Shown here in pieces: positions 1-7,545 of a stretch of 8,909 nucleotides of DNA. The first letter of the stretch is position 1; each line of letters starts with the position of its first letter. The notes below the pieces were generated by a model. The model was not told the DNA's origin and made no database searches. It saw only the letters and a list, made by a program, of their open reading frames with translations. The position numbers were made by a program, and so were the translations under genes. The DNA comes from Methylococcales bacterium. Lineage in GTDB: Bacteria; Pseudomonadota; Gammaproteobacteria; Methylococcales; Methylomonadaceae. The stretch spans positions 1 to 8,909 of the forward strand of contig JAGLBU010000251.1 of assembly GCA_023146575.1 (NCBI GenBank), read 5' to 3'.

Positions 1-1698
1 GCGGATAAAAATCAATTGCCTTCTTTTATGTATTTAGCCCATGAAGCTGAAATGAGTGAAGGCGATAAAGCGCTTCCATGGTCGGAAAACCCTGAAAATT
101 TAGTCGGTGAAATTGCCCGTAATATGGGCGCTAAAACCCCAATTCGATTAGTCTCCAGTGCTAAAAGTTGGCTTTGTCATGCAGGCATTGATTGTAAACA
201 ACCGATTTTACCTGCGGAATCGCCTGATGAAATTGAACGAATTTCGCCTTTTCAGGCAACGGTTGCTTATTTAGAACACATTGAACAAGCGTGGAAATCG
301 CAACATCCTAATTCACCCTTGTCACAACAAAATCTTACGATTACTGTTCCAGCCTCTTTTGACCCTTCCGCGCGTGAATTAACCGTTGAAGCGGCGCGAA
401 AAGTGGGTTTAGATCAAGCTATTTTACTCGAAGAGCCGCAATCGGCTTTATACAGTTGGATTGAAAACAGCGAAGGCGATTGGCGAAACCATGTAAATAT
501 TGGTGATATTATTTTGGTCATTGATGTTGGTGGTGGTACCACCGATTTATCCTTGATTGCGGTGACAGAGCAAGAGGGTAATTTAGAATTAACCCGTGTG
601 GCCGTCGGCGATCATATTTTGCTAGGTGGCGATAACATGGATTTAGCGTTAGCTTATACCATTAAGGCAAAAATTGAAAAAGAGGGAACACGCTTACAAC
701 CATGGCAAGTTCAAGCCTTAACCCACAGTTGCAGAGATGCCAAAGAACGGTTTTTTAAAGAAGAAGATGTTGAGACCATTCCTTTGGTGATTGCCAGCCG
801 TGGCTCTTCCTTAATGGGAGGGACAGTACGCAGTGAACTCACCCGTGATGACGTTAATCAAGTTTTAATTGAAGGTTTTTTACCAAAAGTTAAAGCCGAT
901 GTACGTCCTATGGTTCGTCCTCGTTCAGGTTTAAGAACCACAGGCCTGCCTTATGCACAAGATGCAGGGATTCCACGACATTTAGCGGCTTTTTTAGCCA
1001 AACAACGGTCTGCAATTGATGATTTAGAGGCAGTATCTCAACCTGAAGAGGCGAGTTTTTTACACCCAACGGCAGTATTATTAAATGGCGGTGTCTTTAA
1101 AGCTAAAGTGTTATCAGAACGCTTGATGGGGATTTTAAATACGTGGCTGGTGTCTGAAAATGCTCCAGAAGCACGGCTACTACAAGGCGCAGATTTAGAT
1201 TTAGCGGTTGCACGAGGTGCGGCGTATTATGGTTTTGTCCGCAAAGGGAAAGGCGTTCGTATTAAAGGTGGTACCGCCGCTTCTTATTATGTTGGAATTG
1301 AAAGCGCTATGCCTGCCATCCCTGGAATGCCGCCTGAAATTCAAACGCTTTGTATTGCACCTTTTGGGATGGAAGAAGGCACGGAAGTTACCTTGCCTGA
1401 TGATGAATTTGGTTTGGTGATTGGCGAATCGGTACGTTTTCGTTTTTTTAGCTCCACCATTCGCCGTGATGATATTGTTGGTACCCGTTTGGATTATTGG
1501 ACAGATGAGGAATTAGAAGAACTGGATGAAATTGAAATCACCTTATCAGAAGATAATCATCAAGCAGGGGAAGTGATTCCTGTTCATTTACGCTCGGTAG
1601 TCACCGAAGTTGGAACGCTTGAATTACATGCGGTTTCTCAACGTGATAAGAGTAGTTGGAAAATTGAATTCGATGTTCGTGCAACCGAAGAAGCTTAG
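1..1698 (+). CDS. Hsp70/DnaK-family ATPase, 5' end outside window
   Basis: This is a chaperone-type ATPase of the Hsp70 superfamily, from a divergent branch rather than canonical DnaK; it would act in the cytoplasm. The reading frame is open from base 1. The TTG at 16 and ATG at 28 are internal codons: the first visible residues correspond to roughly residue 45 of Hsp70 proteins, so the phosphate-1 loop (GIDLGTTN type) must lie upstream. Visible are the phosphate-2 motif DVGGGTTDLSL (about 523-555), the loop GGDNMDLALA after it, and the adenosine-side motif LLNGGVFK (1078-1101). The region after about 1430 is a poorly conserved substrate-binding part ending in a beta-rich tail, without the DnaK helical lid or an EEVD-like end. 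About 565 residues are present; the full protein would be near 610. Relatives often sit beside a second Hsp70 (DUF3731) and a DUF2760 protein, but here nudF follows after 8 bases. Hsp70-like identity is certain; the client is unknown. Confidence 0.9.
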   Translation, partial: ADKNQLPSFMYLAHEAEMSEGDKALPWSENPENLVGEIARNMGAKTPIRLVSSAKSWLCHAGIDCKQPILPAESPDEIERISPFQATVAYLEHIEQAWKSQHPNSPLSQQNLTITVPASFDPSARELTVEAARKVGLDQAILLEEPQSALYSWIENSEGDWRNHVNIGDIILVIDVGGGTTDLSLIAVTEQEGNLELTRVAVGDHILLGGDNMDLALAYTIKAKIEKEGTRLQPWQVQALTHSCRDAKERFFKEEDVETIPLVIASRGSSLMGGTVRSELTRDDVNQVLIEGFLPKVKADVRPMVRPRSGLRTTGLPYAQDAGIPRHLAAFLAKQRSAIDDLEAVSQPEEASFLHPTAVLLNGGVFKAKVLSERLMGILNTWLVSENAPEARLLQGADLDLAVARGAAYYGFVRKGKGVRIKGGTAASYYVGIESAMPAIPGMPPEIQTLCIAPFGMEEGTEVTLPDDEFGLVIGESVRFRFFSSTIRRDDIVGTRLDYWTDEELEELDEIEITLSEDNHQAGEVIPVHLRSVVTEVGTLELHAVSQRDKSSWKIEFDVRATEEA

Positions 1699-1706
1699 TT
1701 TTAACC

Positions 1707-2303
1707 ATGAAAAAAGACTATAAAATACTTGAAAAAAGTTCGATTTACGACGGTTTTTTTAAACTAGAATCGTATAAATTACAGCATACTTTATTTAAAG
1801 GTGGCTGGAGTCAACCGATAGAGCGCGAATTGTTCCGCCGCAATGATTGTGTCGGGGTGATTTTATACGATCCAAATCGTGATGAGGTGGTGTTATTAGA
1901 GCAATTTCGCGTCGGCCCTTTGGTGCATAAACCTTGTCCGTGGTTGTTAGAAATCGTTGCAGGCGGCATTGAAGCAGGTGAATCTAAAGAAGAGGTCGCA
2001 CGGCGAGAGGCGTTTGAGGAGGCAGGTTGTGAAATTGAAGAATTGATGTTAATCAACGAATTTTATACCTCTCCAGGAGGCGCTTCTGAATTATTAACCT
2101 TGTATTGTGGCAAGGTTAATAGCGAAAATATTGGTGGCGTGTTTGGTTTAGAGGAGGAGTCCGAAGATATTTTAGTCACCACTAAATCCTTTAATGAAGT
2201 GTTTCAATTGTTAGAGCAAGGTAAAATTAAATCAGGGATTCCGATTATTGCGATACAGTGGCTGGCATTAAACCGAGAGAAATTACAGCAAAAATGGTGT
2301 TGA
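1707..2303 (+). CDS. nudF: ADP-ribose pyrophosphatase (NudF-type Nudix hydrolase)
   Basis: This cytoplasmic Nudix hydrolase is predicted to cleave ADP-ribose to AMP and ribose 5-phosphate, clearing a reactive product of NAD turnover. The Nudix box (G-x5-E-x7-REUxEExGU) is intact at residues 86-108: G86, E92, and the metal-binding run REAFEEAG at 100-107. The motif YTSPGGASE at 120-128 places a proline about 15 residues after the box, the mark that separates ADP-ribose pyrophosphatases from other Nudix families. Length is 198 residues, close to the 209 of E. coli NudF. The ATG at 1707 lies 8 bases after the stop of the Hsp70 gene, so both are probably on one transcript; the only purine-rich stretch upstream is GAAGAA inside the end of that gene. 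Its TGA directly touches the stop of the convergent ccmB. Family is secure; preference for ADP-ribose over other nucleoside diphosphate sugars is inferred from the motif. Confidence 0.9.
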   Translation: MKKDYKILEKSSIYDGFFKLESYKLQHTLFKGGWSQPIERELFRRNDCVGVILYDPNRDEVVLLEQFRVGPLVHKPCPWLLEIVAGGIEAGESKEEVARREAFEEAGCEIEELMLINEFYTSPGGASELLTLYCGKVNSENIGGVFGLEEESEDILVTTKSFNEVFQLLEQGKIKSGIPIIAIQWLALNREKLQQKWC

Positions 2304-2972
2304 TTACCCTCGAATACTGATTTTTAAGGCGGCGACAATTGCAATTGGGGTCAACATAATACTAATCACTAAAATAGCCCCTAGAATAGCAAAATAACCT
2401 GCGGTCGGCATTCCCATCGCTGCTGCTTGTACCGTGGCAGCACCAAAAATAAGTAAAGGAATGTAAAGCGGTAAAATCAGCAATGAAATAAGCACACCGC
2501 CTTTACGAAGCCCTACGGTAAGCGCCGCACCGATTGCACCAATTAAGCTTAAGGTGGGTGTGCCAAGTAATAAACTTATCATTAATGCCAATACACCTTC
2601 TGAGGGTAAAAACAGCATCAAAGCTAATAATGGCGACATAAGCGCTAAAAAAAAACCACTCACCAACCAATGACTGAAAACTTTAGCCAGCACTAATAAA
2701 ATAAGTGGCTGTGGGCTAAGGAGCATTTGTTCTAATGAGCCATCATCAAAATCACTGCGAAAAATACCATCAACCGATAATAAACTGGCAAGTAATGCCG
2801 CTACCCAAATAACCCCAGGAGCAACTTCGGCTAAAAATTTTGGCTCAGGACTGACCCCTAATGGAAACATTACCGCCACCATAAGGAAAAAAGCCAATGG
2901 GTTAACGATGTCGTTTCGATGTCGAAAGCTTAGGCGCAAATCACGTTTAATGGCCGCAAAAAAAAAGTTCAT
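2304..2972 (-). CDS. ccmB: Cytochrome c maturation ABC system membrane subunit CcmB
   Basis: CcmB is the inner-membrane subunit that works with the ATPase CcmA (and CcmC/CcmD) in system I cytochrome c maturation. The CcmAB ATPase is needed to release haem-loaded CcmE to the ligation machinery. The protein has 222 residues, the usual length, and about six hydrophobic helices (near residues 24-40, 52-69, 92-120, 126-150, 160-178 and 193-216). Family hallmarks are NPLAFF (24-29), APGVIWVAALL (51-61), FRSDFDDGSLEQMLLSP (71-87) and LTVGLRKGGVL (151-161). Its ATG overlaps the TGA of ccmA by 4 bases (2969-2972), indicating translational coupling. ccmC does not follow: the next gene, nudF, is convergent and abuts the stop, so ccmAB ends here. 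The gene seems intact. Confidence 0.95.
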   Translation of the reverse strand: MNFFFAAIKRDLRLSFRHRNDIVNPLAFFLMVAVMFPLGVSPEPKFLAEVAPGVIWVAALLASLLSVDGIFRSDFDDGSLEQMLLSPQPLILLVLAKVFSHWLVSGFFLALMSPLLALMLFLPSEGVLALMISLLLGTPTLSLIGAIGAALTVGLRKGGVLISLLILPLYIPLLIFGAATVQAAAMGMPTAGYFAILGAILVISIMLTPIAIVAALKISIRG

Positions 2973-3598
2973 AGGTTTATTTTTAACGCATCAAGATTAA
3001 GATGACGGACGTTGATATTGGGAATGTTAAGCTCATGATGAGTGGTAAGAATGACAGCCCCCTTTGTTTGCACGTGAGTGGCAATTAAAGCCTCTTTTTC
3101 GGCAACGCCTTGTTTGTCTAAAGCCGTGAACGGTTCATCTAAAATCCACAACGGAGCCGTGCTTAAATATAAACGCGCCAAGCCAACACGGCGTTGTTGT
3201 CCTGCCGATAAACTGTGGCAAGGCACATCTTCAAAACCATAAAGCCCGACTTTTTTTAAGGCTTCAAAAATGGAAAGTTTATTTAAATGAGGCGCGAGTT
3301 GTATCATCCATTCTAAATTTTCTTCAGGGGTTAGCGTACCTTTAACCCCCGCTAAATGTCCAACATACAGCATCGCCTGATAATAGGGCGCTCGTGCTTC
3401 ATTCAAAGGCGTTTTTTTCCAAAGAATATCGCCTTCATAAGCATCCGAAAGCCCTGCTAAAATTCGCAATAAGGTCGTTTTACCACTGCCATTTTGTCCT
3501 TCAATTTGTAAAACCTCCCCCGTTTTTAATTCAAAATGAAGTTGGTTAAATAAAACACGCTCATCACGCTCACAAAATAAATTTTTGACACTTAGCAT
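2969..3598 (-). CDS. ccmA: Cytochrome c maturation ABC transporter ATPase CcmA
   Basis: CcmA is the cytoplasmic ATP-hydrolysing subunit of the CcmABCD complex, which drives release of holo-CcmE during c-type cytochrome assembly. All ABC motifs are present in 209 residues: Walker A GQNGSGKTT (34-42), signature LSAGQQRRV (130-138), Walker B LWILDEP (150-156), D-loop TALD (158-161) and switch histidine in TTHHEL (185-190). The segment YVGHLAGVKGTLTPEENL (78-95) has the CcmA-type Q-loop neighbourhood. The ATG at 3598 gives the conserved family start (MLSVKNLFCERDERVLF), although the bases upstream show no clear Shine-Dalgarno sequence. It is the first gene of a two-gene operon with ccmB and is transcribed divergently from the WD40 protein gene. 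A possible promoter lies at 3652-3680. Confidence 0.95.
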   Translation of the reverse strand: MLSVKNLFCERDERVLFNQLHFELKTGEVLQIEGQNGSGKTTLLRILAGLSDAYEGDILWKKTPLNEARAPYYQAMLYVGHLAGVKGTLTPEENLEWMIQLAPHLNKLSIFEALKKVGLYGFEDVPCHSLSAGQQRRVGLARLYLSTAPLWILDEPFTALDKQGVAEKEALIATHVQTKGAVILTTHHELNIPNINVRHLNLDALKINL

Positions 3599-3651
3599 AG
3601 GGTTTTATGGTGGTTAAGACGCGCATAAAATTAGGATTAGGAATCTTTTCG

Positions 3652-3680
3652 ATTATCTCGCATTGTAACGTAAGAATGAA
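3652..3680 (-). promoter_or_regulatory. Candidate sigma-70 promoter for ccmAB
   Basis: Read on the minus strand, a TTCATT box (3675-3680) is followed after exactly 17 bases by GATAAT (3652-3657). The -10 box matches the consensus at 5 of 6 bases and the -35 box at 3 of 6. Transcription would start near 3645, leaving a leader of roughly 45-50 bases before the ccmA start. Position and spacing are right, but in AT-rich DNA such matches arise by chance. Confidence 0.35.
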
Positions 3681-3766
3681 GTAGAATGCTCCAAAAAAAT
3701 AGCGGTGGGTGTTTATGATGGAAAACTCGCCAATATTTCTCTTTCCTATTTCCAGCTTAATTCTTT

Positions 3767-6700
3767 ATGAACATATACCATGTAGGCGGTACTTTGCCGC
3801 CTGATTCGCCTTCTTACGTCTATCGCCCAGCGGATGAGGAACTGTATCAAGGGTTAAAATCAGGCGAGTTTTGTTATGTTTTAAATTCACGACAAATGGG
3901 AAAATCAAGTTTACGCATTAAAACCATGCAACGTATGGAAACACAGGACGGTTTTATTTGCTTAGGGGTGGATATTACTGAAATTGGTAGTGTCAATATT
4001 ACCGATGAAGAATGGTATGCAGGCTTACTCGACACGTTAGTCAATGGACTGGAAACCCTAAACATATTTTTAGAGGGCTTATTTGATTTAAACGATTGGT
4101 GGGAACAATATCATTTACTCTCGCCTTTACAACGCTTTGGTAAATTTATTGAGACGATTTTACTGCCGCTTGAGCGCCCGATTGTTATTTTTATTGATGA
4201 AATTGACAGTATTTTATCACTGCCTTTTAAAGAAGATTTTTTTGCCCTGATTCGAGCCTGCTTTAATACTCGTCAAGAAAGACCTGCTTATAAGCGTATT
4301 ACTTTTGCGATTTTTGGGGTGGCAACTCCCTCTGATTTAATTGGTGATAAAGCCAGAACGCCATTTAATATTGGGCGAGCTGTGGAGTTAACAGGCTTTA
4401 AATTATCCGCTGCTGAAGCGTTAGGGCGAGACTTTACAGGCGATAAAGCAACTATTAAAGCGTTATTAGCTGAAATTTTAATTTGGACAGGCGGTCAACC
4501 TTTTTTAACTCAAAAAATTTGCAAATTAATCGCTGCCGCTAATATTACTGATACAAAAGATATTCAACCCTTAATTCAAAAAAATGTTATTGAAAATTGG
4601 GAGCCGCAAGATGTTCCGCAGCATTTTAAAACCATCAGCGATCGAATAAGAGCAGATGAAGTATTCGCAGCAGAATTACTCGGTGTTTATCAGCAAATCA
4701 TTATTCAGAAAAGCATAAAAGCCGAAGACAGCTACCCTCAGATGGTTTTACGTTTGACAGGGATAGTCGTAAAACGCAAAGCAAAACTATATGTTTATAA
4801 TCGCTTATACGCTAAAATTTTTAGCGCTGAATGGGTTGAGTTGGAACTCAGTAAACTCCGCCCCTACTCCCAAACATTAATCAGCTGGGAAAAATCAGAA
4901 CGGCAAGACCAATCTCTATTACTACGTGGAGACACCTTAAAAACCGCCTTAGTATGGGCAACCAATAAAAACTTAACCCCTTTAGATTATCAGTTTTTAG
5001 ATGCCTGCCGTGCAATCGTTATTGAACGGCAAGAACAACGTGCAAAACGTCAAACAACCTTTATATTGGTTGGATTATTACTACTCATTATCGCTACATA
5101 TAGCAGTGTTTTTGCGTATAAACAGTTACAAAATGCAAAAAAAATTACGCAAAAAGGTTTAAAAACACAGTCATTATTTTTAGCCGATTTAGCACAACAG
5201 CAAATTCGAAAAGGGGATGATGTAACAGCCATGTTATTGTCGTTAAATGCTTTACCTCAGGATATTGATAACCCAGATAGGCCCTATGTTCATCAAGCAT
5301 ATACCTCACTTTATAATGCCCGTATTCGTAATAAAGAACGCCTACATATAAAGTATGACGCTATCGTAACCACCGCAGTTTATAGTCCTTCAGGAAAAAT
5401 AATCGTGGTTGCCTTGGAAAATGGAGCGGTTTATTTGGTTAATGACAAGGGAAAATTACTGAATCATTTTAACGCCCATAAAAATCAACCGATTAACACC
5501 ATCAAATTTAATAAAACAGGCACTCAATTTTTAACTGCATCCGATGATAAAAAAGCAAAATTATGGAATTTAAACGGAACACTCTTAGCAGATTTTAAAG
5601 GTCACGAGGCGGCCGTTGTAAGTGCTAAGTTTAATGCAACAGGTGATAGAGTCTTAACCGCTTCCGATGATAACACCGCAAAATTATGGAATCTTTCAGG
5701 GAAAATATTAATCACCTTTAGGGGGCATCAAGGTTGGGTAAAAAGCGCCTATTTTAATTCAGAAGGAACACATGTATTAACCGCCTCAGGGGATAATACC
5801 GCAAAGCTCTGGAATCTTTCAGGACACGTATTGACGACCTTCAAAGGTCATCAAGGCAAAGTTGCTGTAGCGCGATTTAATCGTCAAGGCAATCGAATAT
5901 TAACCGCATCGTGGGATGGAAGCGCTCGATTATGGGATTTAAAGGGGACTCAACTCGCGCTCTATAAAGGTCATCAAGGGAAAGTACGAAATGCTTTTTT
6001 TAATCCCGATAATAATAAAGTTGTGACTATTTCAGATGATGCCACCGCAAAATTATGGAACTTAAAAGGGGAAGAAATATCGGCTTTTAGAGGCCATAAA
6101 CGTCGGATTACCTATGCTGAATTTAATTTGACAGGTGAGTTACTGTTAACAGGCTCTGTTGATGGAACCGCAATTTTATGGAACGTAAACGGTCATCGAA
6201 TAGGTAGTTTTAAGAGTCATACGTCCGCGTTATCAACGGCAAGATTTAACCCTGATTCTACGCGTATTTTGACGGCTTCCGTTGATAAAAGTATCAAACT
6301 TTGGAATTTAATCCGTGACGACATGATTAAATTTAAAGGCCATCACGATACTGTTTTTAGCGCGCGATTTAACCCAAGTGACACCCGCATTTTAACCGCT
6401 TCAAACGATAAAACCGCTAAATTATGGAATTTATCAGGGGATCTTGTCTCTACTTTTAAAGGCCATGATAAAAACGTTATTCAGGCCATTTTTAATCCAT
6501 CAGGCACACAAGTATTAACCGCCTCAGGCGATGGCACGGCAAAATTATGGGCGTTATCAGGTCAAAATTTAGTGACCTTTATTGGACATAATGCAAAATT
6601 ACAAAGCATTATTTTTAGCCCCAAAGGTGATCGTATTTTAACCAGTTCCGCAGATAAAACCGCAAAATTATGGAATAAAGAAGGTGAGGTTTTAGTAACC

Positions 6701-7417
6701 TTTAACGGTCATAATGAGGCGGTCGTGAGTGCTATTTTTAATAAAATAGGGGATAGAGTCTTAACCGCGTCCGTTGATAAAACCGCAAAATTATGGGATT
6801 TAACAGGGACGGAATTAGCAAGCTTTGAGGGGCATGAAAAATATGTTGGTTCAGCCGTTTTTAGCCCTGATGGCAAGAAAATTTTAACCGCCTCCGATGA
6901 CGCAAGTGCAAGGCTTTGGGATTTAACAGGAAAAGAATTAGCGGTATTTAAGCGGCATAAACATTGGGTTTACAAAGCTATTTTTAATCCTGAAGGCGAT
7001 AAGATATTAACCTGCTCTAATGATAAAACCGCAAAACTTTGGGATTTAACAGGAAAAGAATTAGCAACCTTAAAAGGGCATGAAGGTGGGGTGGTTAATA
7101 TTATGTTTAACCCGCGTGGCGATAAAATATTAACCAGTTCAGAAGATAGTACCGCTAAATTGTGGAATTTAAAAGGGGAGGAACAGGTCAGCCTTAGAGG
7201 TCACAGTAAAACAATTTTAAATGCACGCTTTAACTTTTCAGGTGAGAAAATTTTAACCGCCTCAGAAGATGGAAGCGCTCGATTGTGGAACTATCCCGTT
7301 AAGCCACAAGCCTTAATTGATTTGGCAAAAATAGAGGTTACTCGACAACTTGATGAGACTCAGCGGCGAAAATTCTTTATGGAAATTGGGGATAAAAATC
7401 CAGTTGGGAATGAATAA
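3767..7417 (+). CDS. AAA-like (STAND-type) NTPase with TM helix and 16 WD40 repeats
   Basis: This 1216-residue protein has three parts. Residues 1-350 form an AAA-like domain of the AAA_35 type: family start [20 protein letters not shown] (4-23), phosphate loop [12 protein letters not shown] (39-50, without the first glycine of a textbook Walker A, as is usual in this family) and Walker [13 protein letters not shown] (139-150). Residues 365-425 form a charged helical linker ending in RQEQRAKR, then one hydrophobic helix (about 431-450). A further linker (460-525) leads to WD40 blades at 531-1176 and a short tail (1177-1216). Such proteins are common in cyanobacteria and scattered in other bacteria; a signalling or scaffold role is inferred, and no substrate or effector domain is visible. 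A TAA at 3758-3760 is in frame just upstream and the ATG at 3767 gives the conserved N-terminus, yet the upstream bases are pyrimidine-rich with no Shine-Dalgarno. The gene stands alone between divergent ccmA and a gene with its own promoter-like sequence. Confidence 0.9.
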   Translation: MNIYHVGGTLPPDSPSYVYRPADEELYQGLKSGEFCYVLNSRQMGKSSLRIKTMQRMETQDGFICLGVDITEIGSVNITDEEWYAGLLDTLVNGLETLNIFLEGLFDLNDWWEQYHLLSPLQRFGKFIETILLPLERPIVIFIDEIDSILSLPFKEDFFALIRACFNTRQERPAYKRITFAIFGVATPSDLIGDKARTPFNIGRAVELTGFKLSAAEALGRDFTGDKATIKALLAEILIWTGGQPFLTQKICKLIAAANITDTKDIQPLIQKNVIENWEPQDVPQHFKTISDRIRADEVFAAELLGVYQQIIIQKSIKAEDSYPQMVLRLTGIVVKRKAKLYVYNRLYAKIFSAEWVELELSKLRPYSQTLISWEKSERQDQSLLLRGDTLKTALVWATNKNLTPLDYQFLDACRAIVIERQEQRAKRQTTFILVGLLLLIIATYSSVFAYKQLQNAKKITQKGLKTQSLFLADLAQQQIRKGDDVTAMLLSLNALPQDIDNPDRPYVHQAYTSLYNARIRNKERLHIKYDAIVTTAVYSPSGKIIVVALENGAVYLVNDKGKLLNHFNAHKNQPINTIKFNKTGTQFLTASDDKKAKLWNLNGTLLADFKGHEAAVVSAKFNATGDRVLTASDDNTAKLWNLSGKILITFRGHQGWVKSAYFNSEGTHVLTASGDNTAKLWNLSGHVLTTFKGHQGKVAVARFNRQGNRILTASWDGSARLWDLKGTQLALYKGHQGKVRNAFFNPDNNKVVTISDDATAKLWNLKGEEISAFRGHKRRITYAEFNLTGELLLTGSVDGTAILWNVNGHRIGSFKSHTSALSTARFNPDSTRILTASVDKSIKLWNLIRDDMIKFKGHHDTVFSARFNPSDTRILTASNDKTAKLWNLSGDLVSTFKGHDKNVIQAIFNPSGTQVLTASGDGTAKLWALSGQNLVTFIGHNAKLQSIIFSPKGDRILTSSADKTAKLWNKEGEVLVTFNGHNEAVVSAIFNKIGDRVLTASVDKTAKLWDLTGTELASFEGHEKYVGSAVFSPDGKKILTASDDASARLWDLTGKELAVFKRHKHWVYKAIFNPEGDKILTCSNDKTAKLWDLTGKELATLKGHEGGVVNIMFNPRGDKILTSSEDSTAKLWNLKGEEQVSLRGHSKTILNARFNFSGEKILTASEDGSARLWNYPVKPQALIDLAKIEVTRQLDETQRRKFFMEIGDKNPVGNE
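5057..5116 (+). other. Predicted transmembrane helix of the NTPase-WD40 protein
   Basis: Codons 431-450 encode an uninterrupted hydrophobic stretch beginning [15 protein letters not shown]. It is flanked by RQEQRAKRQ on the N-terminal side and by YKQLQNAKK on the C-terminal side. It is the only strong membrane segment in the protein, and it separates the NTPase domain from the WD40 blades. Because positive charge occurs on both sides, the positive-inside rule does not settle orientation. Confidence 0.8.
5357..7294 (+). repeat. WD40 repeat array: 16 blades, 41-codon (123-bp) period
   Basis: The dipeptide LW (WD40 'WD' position) falls at residues 599, 640, 681, 722, 763, 804, 845, 886, 927, 968, 1009, 1050, 1091, 1132 and 1173: fifteen occurrences, every interval exactly 41. 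The preceding conserved histidine (mostly GH) sits at 613, 654, 695 and so on to 1146 with the same period. A degenerate first blade (531-560) has LV instead of LW and is offset by one extra residue in the loop after H571. The consensus is roughly F-N-P-x-G-D-x-I-L-T-A-S-x-D-x-T-A-K-L-W. In DNA this is a 123-base tandem array with matching words such as CCGCAAAATTATGG recurring in phase. Sixteen blades could form two eight-bladed propellers, or seven-bladed ones with leftovers. Confidence 0.92.
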
Positions 7418-7455
7418 ATTTTTATAGTTTACCTATCCTTAGCGCATCTGGTATA

Positions 7456-7483
7456 TTTACAAACGTTTGAGTACCTATATAAC
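7456..7483 (+). promoter_or_regulatory. Candidate sigma-70 promoter of the small membrane protein gene
   Basis: TTTACA (7456-7461, 5 of 6 matches to the -35 consensus) and TATAAC (7478-7483, 5 of 6 to the -10 consensus) are 16 bases apart. Transcription would start near 7490, about 55 bases before the ATG at 7546. A weaker alternative, TTGAGT (7467-7472) with TATAAA (7488-7493), has only a 15-base spacer. The -10 box lies inside an interrupted palindrome (7478-7491). Confidence 0.4.
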
Positions 7484-7491
7484 AGGTTATA
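7478..7491. promoter_or_regulatory. Interrupted palindrome, possible operator
   Basis: TATAAC-AG-GTTATA has two perfect six-base arms around a two-base centre. It covers the candidate -10 box of the downstream gene, a typical place for a repressor site. It is short and AT-rich and could be chance; no second copy was seen. Confidence 0.25.
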
Positions 7492-7545
7492 AAAAATAAA
7501 ATTTCCCTGTTGTTCACAATCATTATCTTTTAAGAGGGTCGCGTT

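Noticed and set aside
16..30. TTG (16) or ATG (28) as the start of the Hsp70-like gene
   Set aside because: The frame is open to base 1 and the first nucleotide-binding motif of the family is missing, so the start lies outside the window.
1208..1420. Open frame on the plus strand inside the Hsp70-like gene
   Set aside because: It is out of frame with conserved Hsp70 motifs, and its translation resembles no protein.
1811..2056. Open frame on the minus strand inside nudF
   Set aside because: It is antisense to the intact Nudix box, with low-complexity Ser/Asn-rich translation and no ribosome binding site.
3682..3719. TAGAAT (3682-3687) or TATGAT (3714-3719) as the -10 box of the WD40 gene
   Set aside because: Neither has an acceptable -35 box at 16-18 bases.
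3874..4065. Open frame on the minus strand inside the NTPase domain
   Set aside because: It is a shadow of the conserved P-loop coding region.
5050..5232. Open frame on the minus strand across the transmembrane helix region
   Set aside because: It is a Cys/Phe-rich translation antisense to the hydrophobic segment; no independent support.
5357..7294. Tandem 123-base repeats as a CRISPR-like or satellite array
   Set aside because: The period is a whole number of codons and the repeats encode WD40 blades in one frame with synonymous changes between copies.
7418..7450. Intrinsic terminator after the WD40 gene
   Set aside because: No GC-rich hairpin followed by a T run could be found by eye.
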